Assembly (NCBI RefSeq): GCF_049310885.1
Contig: NZ_JBMDYO010000003.1
Coordinates: forward strand, 124,001-188,000
Direction of reading: 5' to 3'
DNA: 64,000 nt
Source: CAYZJV01 sp049310885
GTDB lineage: Bacteria; Spirochaetota; Spirochaetia; Sphaerochaetales; Sphaerochaetaceae
Shown here: piece by piece, positions 1-6,489 of the stretch
Layout: each line of letters starts with the position of its first letter
How positions within the stretch are numbered: the first letter of the stretch is position 1
Made by a program: the position numbers and the translations under genes
Notes under the pieces: generated by a model
Database searches by the model: none
What the model saw: the letters and a program-made list of their open reading frames with translations, nothing else
Told to the model about the DNA's origin: nothing

Positions 1-540
1 CAATTGACTTCTATCTGCCGATACCTCGCTTACTTGTCTCCTCTTAAAGAGCTGGCAATGTTTTTCCGTTCGGAAAAAGTGATAGTAATCTATCGTGGTC
101 TCATCGGCACGATATATGAGAATGTACTCTTTGTTTGGAAGGAAAGCCATTCCAAGAGTGAGTTCACAGTTACCTTTAGTCTTCAACTCGTGGAGATCCA
201 GCAACTCCTGTTCAGACAGATATCCCTCCCGGCAGACAATAGCCATAAGCCTTTGGGGTTCTTGCTGATCACGGTCGTGGACTACGATATCTGGAATCAT
301 GGCATGCGTATCTTCCATAATCGGAGCACATAAATCTACAAAGTATCGATTTCTCTGTTGGAGATTGAAGCTGTCGTGGAGTCCCTGCTCCAAATGCCTT
401 GCTAGACGATGGCAGACTGCCATGCGGTTTCTTCTCCATGAAAAGAGCGACGAGTCCTGTTCCACCAAGAGCGACAATGCATGGATATGGGTCTCAAAGA
501 GGCGGATCATGCCATAGCGTTCATCTTCATGGATATTCAT
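1..540 (-). CDS. unknown protein, cut by left window edge (180 codons visible)
   Basis: The minus-strand frame stays open from the ATG at 540 to the window edge, so the C-terminus is missing. I do not recognise the family. The visible part is rich in His, Arg and Cys. A stretch around residues 95-120 (PDIVVHDRD, then RLMAIVCREGYL) has the spacing of the hydrophobic core of PD-(D/E)xK nuclease-like folds, but the usual E-x-K is not intact, so this is only a weak resemblance. The start is chosen because no in-frame ATG lies upstream and a TACAAT box sits exactly 6 bases before it, as in other genes here that lack a Shine-Dalgarno. It follows osmC on the same strand, 26 bases after its stop. Confidence 0.7.
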   Translation of the reverse strand, partial: MNIHEDERYGMIRLFETHIHALSLLVEQDSSLFSWRRNRMAVCHRLARHLEQGLHDSFNLQQRNRYFVDLCAPIMEDTHAMIPDIVVHDRDQQEPQRLMAIVCREGYLSEQELLDLHELKTKGNCELTLGMAFLPNKEYILIYRADETTIDYYHFFRTEKHCQLFKRRQVSEVSADRSQL

Positions 541-574
541 CGGTTCATTGTAGCATGGATTTGCACTCAAGCAA
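541..574 (-). promoter_or_regulatory. candidate promoter of the left-edge gene, leaderless type
   Basis: On the minus strand TTGCTT (574-569), a 16-base spacer and TACAAT (552-547) are followed by 6 bases and the ATG at 540. The -35 is weak and overlaps the end of osmC. A -10 this close to the ATG predicts transcription starting at or next to the start codon. Confidence 0.4.
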
Positions 575-962
575 ATTCGATGTTCCACTCCATATCGGCT
601 ACTTTGCTGATAGTCTGGAATACCGAGCAATACCGTGTAGAAATCTCAAAGGCTTTCTTGAATTTCTCTTGGTCTTGGACACCCTTCGCCTTAGCCTCTA
701 TCGTACAAGTCTTCAAGGTCGCCACCTTTTCATCACGTTTAACGCCAGTTACCTGCATATCTACGCCCTTATAAGCCAGTTGCATTTTCTCAGCAATCGA
801 TACGAAGGTGCTGAACAGACAATACGAGAGACCACCTAGCAGCAGTTCATACGGGGCGAAAGCACTATCGGCTGGACCAAGATCAACCGTTGCTCCAGAA
901 TCGGTTATAAGTTTGCCATCTGTCTGCGCGAACCGTGATTCGATATGTATCCTTTGTCCCAT
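567..962 (-). CDS. OsmC/Ohr family protein
   Basis: A 131-residue protein of the OsmC fold. OsmC/Ohr enzymes reduce organic and hydroperoxides with a pair of cysteines in the cytoplasm. Two cysteines at about residues 48 (in LSYCLFSTF) and 112 (in RYCSVFQ) are placed like the redox pair of the family. The length is close to the usual 135-145 residues. A good Shine-Dalgarno (AGGAGA) precedes the ATG. It lies 52 bases after the BaiN-type gene in the aspS-led cluster. The substrate cannot be told, and many YhfA/OsmC-like members have no proven peroxidase role. Confidence 0.85.
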   Translation of the reverse strand: MGQRIHIESRFAQTDGKLITDSGATVDLGPADSAFAPYELLLGGLSYCLFSTFVSIAEKMQLAYKGVDMQVTGVKRDEKVATLKTCTIEAKAKGVQDQEKFKKAFEISTRYCSVFQTISKVADMEWNIEFA

Positions 963-1014
963 CTTTGTTCTCCTCTATAAGGCTTTGTCACTAGAAGATA
1001 ACCAATCTTATCAT

Positions 1015-2280
1015 TCACGTAAAGTGCCGTATGGCCGAGTTTCCAGCCAATGCTCCAGTAGACCAGGCGGCTTGGAGATTATAGCCTCCCGTGTCTCCAT
1101 CGATATCCACGACTTCACCAGCGAAGTAGAGACCTTTGATGATTTTCGACTGCATGGTTTTGGGATCAATCTCTTCCAAAGCAACACCGCCAGCTGTAAC
1201 CATCGCCTGTGGAAAAGCTCCTTTGAGAGATATAGTGAATTCCTGACCAGCAAGTAGCTTGGCAAGTGGGGAAATCACCTTACGTCCGACCTCGGCAGCT
1301 TTTCTGTCTCCATCAATATTCGCCTCTTGGAGCAACCAGTGTACGAATTTTGTAGGTAGCCCCATCCTATGGATTATCGTTGCGACTTGGAGAGATCCAC
1401 TCCTATTGCATAGGGAAAGCAGTTCGTCTTCCATCTGACGTTGAGTTCTTACCTTACCTGTCGAATGGGGTACCCAGCATATCTCAATAGTATCGCCAGA
1501 AGAGAGATAGCGTGCACAATCAAGTATCAATGGACCGGAGAGACCCGTGTGGGTAACAAGTAAAGGACCTTGGAAATATCGTCTCTTTCCAGCACCCCAG
1601 TTGATGGAAAGGCCGACATTATCGATTGAAATACCACTACAGTTCCCTATTGAAGAATTTTCTACAGCAACAGCGCACAAGGCCGGTTTTGGAGTGATAA
1701 TGCTATGTCCCAAGGATTTTGCCAAGGTGTAACCATCTCCAGTCGAACCGGTACGCGGATAGGATTTTCCTCCAGTAGAAATGATGAGCTCATTGACCGT
1801 ATCGACAAGAATCTCTTCACTATAGAGTTGGAACATACCCTGCTCATGTTGGACAGAAGTGATTCTTCGGTTTGTGTGGAATGTGATACCGGCATCCGTA
1901 CAGCGTGTAAGGAGAATCCCTAGGACGTCCCTTGCTTTGAAACTGGCAGGAAAGACCTTATTATCCTCACGTATTACGAGAGGTAAGCCCATCTGTTCGA
2001 AAAACGCCATGGTTTTATCCGGAGAAAGTTCATGCAGTGCATGGCGAAGAAATTTCCCATGTTCCCCATAGTGATCAAGCATGTGTTCAACGGTAGCATT
2101 TCGCGTGATATTGCATTGGTTTCCCCCGGTGGATAGAAGCTTGATTCCCAGCCTTTCATTGCGTTCGAATATGGTGATTTGGCAAAAGATTCCGAGCTCT
2201 TTCGCCGCTAGGGATGCATGCAATGCGGCGAAAAGCCCTGCAGGGCCTCCGCCGACTATTGCAATTCCCTTTTCTTTCAC
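1015..2280 (-). CDS. BaiN/HI0933-type NAD(P)/FAD-dependent oxidoreductase
   Basis: A 421-residue flavoprotein. The N-terminus carries a Rossmann dinucleotide motif (IAIVGGGPAG, residues 7-16), then the family signature LLSTGGNQCNITR around residue 50. Near the C-terminus the second FAD motif GLYFAGEVVDIDGDTGGYN is followed by LQAAWSTGALAG, typical of the BaiN/YhiN (HI0933-like) family. Members are cytoplasmic flavoproteins, mostly of unknown substrate; BaiN reduces bile-acid intermediates in some clostridia, which should not be assumed here. Its ATG overlaps the aspS stop codon (ATGA), implying translational coupling. Confidence 0.9.
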   Translation of the reverse strand: MKEKGIAIVGGGPAGLFAALHASLAAKELGIFCQITIFERNERLGIKLLSTGGNQCNITRNATVEHMLDHYGEHGKFLRHALHELSPDKTMAFFEQMGLPLVIREDNKVFPASFKARDVLGILLTRCTDAGITFHTNRRITSVQHEQGMFQLYSEEILVDTVNELIISTGGKSYPRTGSTGDGYTLAKSLGHSIITPKPALCAVAVENSSIGNCSGISIDNVGLSINWGAGKRRYFQGPLLVTHTGLSGPLILDCARYLSSGDTIEICWVPHSTGKVRTQRQMEDELLSLCNRSGSLQVATIIHRMGLPTKFVHWLLQEANIDGDRKAAEVGRKVISPLAKLLAGQEFTISLKGAFPQAMVTAGGVALEEIDPKTMQSKIIKGLYFAGEVVDIDGDTGGYNLQAAWSTGALAGNSAIRHFT

Positions 2281-4064
2281 TCAGCCTTCTTCGGTTGCTT
2301 AATGATCAGGTGGAGGTCGTCAAGCTGATTTTGGTCCACGTAAGAGGGCGATTCGTCCATAGGAGAGACCGCCGCGGTATTTTTCGGGAAGGCAATGACC
2401 TCTTTAATTGAAGTTTCTCCAGCCATGATCATAACCATTCTGTCAATCCCGGGAGCAATACCGCCATGTGGTGGTGGTCCATATCGGAAGGCGTTCAAGA
2501 GGAACCCGAACCGCTCTTCAGCCTGTTCGTCGGGGATATTGCAGATTCGGAAGATTCGTTTTTGCAATTCGACATCATGGATTCTTATCGAACCGGAGGC
2601 GACCTCATAACCATTGAGGACGAGATCGTACAAATCTCCCTTCACGCTACCGGGGTCGGACTCCAAAGTATCGAGATACTGTGACTGCGGCATGCTGAAC
2701 ATATGGTGTGCAGCCTCCCAATGACCTCGTTCTTCATTATACTCGAACAATGGGAAATCGATAATCCAACAGAAGGCGAATGCCTTTGGATCAATCAATC
2801 CAAGGTCTTTCGCCAGTTTAATGCGTACCGCACCTAAGGAGTTGCAAGTCTTCTTCCACTGGTCAGCAACAAAGAGGATCATATCACCCTCTTGTGCACC
2901 CATCCGGTCAAGCAACTTGGACTGGAGACCATCAAAGAACTTGGAGACACCACCTTCGAGTGAATTTCCGGCACCCACCTTCATCCATGCCAAGCCTTTC
3001 GCACCATAGATTTTGGCAGCTTCTTCCAAAGCTGTGATGTACTTTCTTGAGTAGGCTACACCTTCGGATGAAGGAGCCTTTATCGCTTTCACACAACCTC
3101 CCGATTCCAGGACGGTCTTGAAAGTACCGAAAGAGCTCGATCGAGCGATATCATCGACATCCACAAGGGGCAAATCATATCGGAGGTCGGGTTTGTCCAC
3201 TCCATAGGTATTCATGGCATCGTACCAGCTCAAGCGAGTGAATTTCGCTGGAAGTTCTACATCCATGACTTTCTTGAAAACATAGCCGAACAACTCTTCC
3301 ATGATTTCCAATACATCGTCACGCTTTACAAAACTCATTTCCATATCAAGTTGGGTAAATTCGAGCTGACGGTCACCACGGGCATCTTCGTCACGGTAAC
3401 AGCGGGCAATTTGGAAGTACTTGTCGAATCCACTTACCATGAGTATTTGCTTGAGTAATTGGGGACTCTGCGGTAGGGCATAGAATTTGCCAGGATAGAG
3501 TCTTGAGGGAACCAGAAAGTCACGAGCCCCTTCCGGTGTGGATCTCATGAGCGTAGGGGTCTCGATTTCATAGAAATCGCGATCACTGAGAAACTCTCGA
3601 ATAGCTCGTACAAAATCATGTCGAAGTTTGATACGCCGTTGCATGCCACCAGAACGAAGATCGAGGTAACGGTAACGAAGACGGGTATCTTCCTTAGCAT
3701 CACTCTCGTCATCTATCATGAAGGGGACAGGCTCACAACTGCTGAGTATCTGCAATCCGGTTACTTCAACCTCTACCTCTCCAGTTGGCATATCGGGGTT
3801 TACCATCGAATCTGGTCTAGCATGGACGATTCCTTCTACCGCAATACAATATTCGACGTGTAGACGATCGGCAATTCCACGGACCGATTGGTCGGCAGAC
3901 TCTCCTACGACCACTTGTGTGATTCCATAGCGGTCACGTAGGTTTATGAAGTGGATGCCTCCATGGTTTCTGTCGCGGTGGACCCACCCGTTGAGGACAA
4001 CATGCTTGCCCTCGTCCGATTTTCTTAACTGACCGCATGTGACGGTCCTTTGCTTGTATTCCAT
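2277..4064 (-). CDS. aspS: aspartyl-tRNA synthetase
   Basis: Charges tRNA-Asp (or Asp/Asn tRNA) with aspartate in the cytoplasm. The 595-residue length is that of the bacterial type. The N-terminal OB-fold anticodon domain contains GWVHRDRNHGGIHFINLRD. The class II motif 2 region (FQIARCYRDED then QLEFTQLDMEMSF) lies near residues 217-245, a GAD-like insertion follows, and motif 3 (GGIAPGIDRMVMI) lies near residue 550. The start fits the family N-terminus. There is no Shine-Dalgarno, but a near-consensus promoter ends 6 bases before the ATG, so a leaderless mRNA is likely. It heads a cluster with the BaiN-type and OsmC genes. Confidence 0.97.
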   Translation of the reverse strand: MEYKQRTVTCGQLRKSDEGKHVVLNGWVHRDRNHGGIHFINLRDRYGITQVVVGESADQSVRGIADRLHVEYCIAVEGIVHARPDSMVNPDMPTGEVEVEVTGLQILSSCEPVPFMIDDESDAKEDTRLRYRYLDLRSGGMQRRIKLRHDFVRAIREFLSDRDFYEIETPTLMRSTPEGARDFLVPSRLYPGKFYALPQSPQLLKQILMVSGFDKYFQIARCYRDEDARGDRQLEFTQLDMEMSFVKRDDVLEIMEELFGYVFKKVMDVELPAKFTRLSWYDAMNTYGVDKPDLRYDLPLVDVDDIARSSSFGTFKTVLESGGCVKAIKAPSSEGVAYSRKYITALEEAAKIYGAKGLAWMKVGAGNSLEGGVSKFFDGLQSKLLDRMGAQEGDMILFVADQWKKTCNSLGAVRIKLAKDLGLIDPKAFAFCWIIDFPLFEYNEERGHWEAAHHMFSMPQSQYLDTLESDPGSVKGDLYDLVLNGYEVASGSIRIHDVELQKRIFRICNIPDEQAEERFGFLLNAFRYGPPPHGGIAPGIDRMVMIMAGETSIKEVIAFPKNTAAVSPMDESPSYVDQNQLDDLHLIIKQPKKAE

Positions 4065-4070
4065 GGGCGC

Positions 4071-4099
4071 AATATACCATGTAGACTAAGGTGTTTCAA
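4071..4099 (-). promoter_or_regulatory. aspS promoter, leaderless type
   Basis: On the minus strand TTGAAA (4099-4094), a 17-base spacer and TATATT (4076-4071) are each one base from the sigma-70 consensus. Only six bases (GCGCCC) separate the -10 from the aspS ATG, so the predicted start of transcription is at the A of the ATG. Confidence 0.75.
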
Positions 4100-4182
4100 T
4101 TGGGAATCTTACTAAAGTATAACAATGCATAGTCTTGACGAATTGCCTATGGTAACGGAAGATGGAGAGAGAGGAGCTTGAA

Positions 4183-5148
4183 ATGATACCACAATCGCAA
4201 CCTGTGGTGATAAGCGCAAGCCGACGTACCGATATCCCTAATTATTATGCCTCCTGGTTTCTCCAACGATTGAGGGAAGGTTTTGTTTTGGTACGCAATG
4301 TAAGAGACTACCACCAGGTGAGGAGAGTGGATCTTGCCCCAGACGCACTAGCGTGTATCGTCTTTTGGACAAAAAACTTTAAACCTATGATGGAGTATGT
4401 GCCGTATTTGGAGCGATATTCCTTCTATATCCACTATACCATTACCGCCTATGGTGATGATGTTGAACCACGTGTTCCACCAATTGGCGAATCCATTGAT
4501 TGTCTCAGACGTATTGCAGATAGAATCGGCCCTGAGCGTATTATTTGGCGGTATGACCCCATCTTTATGAATAGAACCTATCCTTTAGGCTATCATGTAG
4601 AACTGTTTTCCCATATGGCCTCTCGTTTGAAAGGGTATACAAAGAGGTGTGTCTTCAGTTTTTTGGATCACTATGGCCATATCAGGGATCGTATGGGTAC
4701 TCTTGAAGTCGAACCTCTGGAAGATACTACGGCACATAGTATTGCTGCCCACATCGTTACACAATGCAATACCAATGGAATGGCTACGCAAACCTGTGCG
4801 GAAAATTTTGATTTCGATTACTTGGGAATCTCACATGGGGCATGTATCGATTCTCAATTGATTGAGAGAATCAGTGGGTTGGCATTAGGTGGGAAGAGGG
4901 ATAAGAACCAACGTCCGGATTGCCGTTGTGCTCCCAGCGTCGATATCGGTACCTACAATACTTGCCTGAATCTTTGCCGATACTGCTATGCAAACCATAA
5001 TGAGAAGCTTGTCCATGCTAATTATGCCAAGGCTCGGAGTACTTCTGAATTTCTGGTGGGAGGAAGGGAAGAGGGGGATACGCTCCAAGATATGAGTCCC
5101 GTGGACAAGCGTCAGCAACTCTCGTTATTTGGAGCTGATGGAAAGTAA
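4183..5148 (+). CDS. DUF1848 family protein with C-terminal cysteine cluster
   Basis: The start at 4183 is preferred over the in-frame ATG at 4162 because GAGAGGAG lies 6 bases before it. The N-terminus (VISASRRTDIPNYYASWF) and the motif FWTKNFKPM are typical of DUF1848, a family of unknown function. The C-terminus has CRC, then CLNLCRYCYANHNE, that is a CX3CX2C triad like the [4Fe-4S] site of radical SAM enzymes but at the wrong end of the protein. I infer an iron-sulphur protein, perhaps a nucleic-acid-related enzyme; the function is unknown. The gene stands alone, and a repeat element begins directly after its stop codon. Confidence 0.85.
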   Translation: MIPQSQPVVISASRRTDIPNYYASWFLQRLREGFVLVRNVRDYHQVRRVDLAPDALACIVFWTKNFKPMMEYVPYLERYSFYIHYTITAYGDDVEPRVPPIGESIDCLRRIADRIGPERIIWRYDPIFMNRTYPLGYHVELFSHMASRLKGYTKRCVFSFLDHYGHIRDRMGTLEVEPLEDTTAHSIAAHIVTQCNTNGMATQTCAENFDFDYLGISHGACIDSQLIERISGLALGGKRDKNQRPDCRCAPSVDIGTYNTCLNLCRYCYANHNEKLVHANYAKARSTSEFLVGGREEGDTLQDMSPVDKRQQLSLFGADGK

Positions 5149-5199
5149 TTTCCAAACGAAGCGAGGGTAGGGAACGAAAGCCTGTTTGTATACCATGCA
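5149..5199. repeat. one-module copy of the extragenic repeat family
   Basis: The 51 bases between two convergent stop codons match, on the reverse strand, the left end (GGTATACAAACAGGC), the core CAGGCTTTCGTTCCCTAC and the right end CTTCGTTTGGAAAT of the elements at 26334 and 61494. The right end abuts the stop codon of the DUF1848 gene with no gap. Confidence 0.8.
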
Positions 5200-6489
5200 T
5201 TATCTATCTTTATAATTAGCCCTTTTTCTCTCTAGTTCTTCCATTCTATTTTCGTTTGCTACTGCGAGCATGAGCTTGATCCGGTTTTCTTGGTTAACTC
5301 TCGTAGCTCCAGGGTCATAATCGATAGGGACGATATTTACTTGCTCATCGAGTTCCTTGAGACGCCGTATCATTCCCTTTCCTACGATATGGTTTGGAAG
5401 ACATCCGAAAGGTTGAGCACAGATGATATTCCGATACCCCATCTCGGCTAGATCACGCATCTCTGCGGTCAATAGCCAACCTTCACCCATCTTACAACCA
5501 AGACTGATCACCTCTTCGGCAGATTCGATCGTCTTTCTGAACGGAACCGGAGGCACAAACCGTTTGATTCTGTCAACCTCCTCTATCATGATATCTTCCA
5601 AAATAGCTAAATAGTGTTTGATGTACCACATGATCGCATAACGGATCTTGCTTCCTCCATAGAGCTTGATATCCTCCAACTGATTCTGCAATCCATAAAG
5701 CATGAAGCCCATCAATCCGGGAAGCATGACCTCACAGGATTGAGATACCAAATAATCCTCAAGATGGTTGTTCCCAAGAGGAGCATATTTCATATAGATC
5801 TCACCAACTATGCCAACTTTCACCACTGGACGATCATAATCGGTCTCAATGGTAGCAAATTCGGCCACCATCTGACGCAAATCGGCAGTCATTGCTCTCT
5901 TGGTGTAACCCTTTCCTCGTGCATATTGCTCTGAAAGACGTTCAATCCACCTGTCCACCAATCTTTGGGTCTCTCCATGGTTTACCTCGTAGGGGCGTAC
6001 CTGATTCTTCAGCAACATGAGGGTATCCCCACACAACAAAGCAGCGATTCCCTTCCGTAGCATCCTCAAGGTGATTCGGAATCCACTATTTCGGTTCATA
6101 CCTTTCAGATTCAAGGAAACGATTGGGATTGTGCCATAGCCAGCCTTATCCAAGGCTTTCCTCAACAGATGGATATAATTACTTGCCCGGCAACCTCCCC
6201 CAGTCTGAGTAATAGCCAATGCGGTCCGATCCAAATCATATTCCCCACTATCAAGTGCATCGATCATCTGTCCAATTACTAATAATGCTGGATAACAGGT
6301 GTCGTTATGGACATACTTGAGTCCTTTCCTCACGACCTGGGGGCCTTCATTCTCCAATAATTTTACTGTATATCCCTCATCCTTCAACACATTTACCAGA
6401 AGACGGAACTGGGTGGTCGCCATATTGGGGGCGAGGATTGTATGGGTATCCCGCATTTCACGCGTGAATTGCGGATCAATGGCCTTCAT
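5200..6489 (-). CDS. 2-hydroxyacyl-CoA dehydratase-like protein
   Basis: A 429-residue protein resembling the HgdB/FldC-type subunit and the C-terminal third of the large 'acyl-CoA dehydratase activase-related' proteins. Family-like features are YVHNDTCYPALLVIGQ near residue 58, ITQTGGGCRASNYI near 94 and CKMGEGWLLTAEM near 330, with cysteines that could bind an Fe-S cluster. Its own Shine-Dalgarno (AGGAG, 7 bases before the ATG) lies inside the end of the upstream gene, which it overlaps by 14 bases, so it is a separate gene and not a sequencing break. The natural partner is the activase encoded upstream. The substrate is unknown. Confidence 0.8.
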   Translation of the reverse strand: MKAIDPQFTREMRDTHTILAPNMATTQFRLLVNVLKDEGYTVKLLENEGPQVVRKGLKYVHNDTCYPALLVIGQMIDALDSGEYDLDRTALAITQTGGGCRASNYIHLLRKALDKAGYGTIPIVSLNLKGMNRNSGFRITLRMLRKGIAALLCGDTLMLLKNQVRPYEVNHGETQRLVDRWIERLSEQYARGKGYTKRAMTADLRQMVAEFATIETDYDRPVVKVGIVGEIYMKYAPLGNNHLEDYLVSQSCEVMLPGLMGFMLYGLQNQLEDIKLYGGSKIRYAIMWYIKHYLAILEDIMIEEVDRIKRFVPPVPFRKTIESAEEVISLGCKMGEGWLLTAEMRDLAEMGYRNIICAQPFGCLPNHIVGKGMIRRLKELDEQVNIVPIDYDPGATRVNQENRIKLMLAVANENRMEELERKRANYKDR

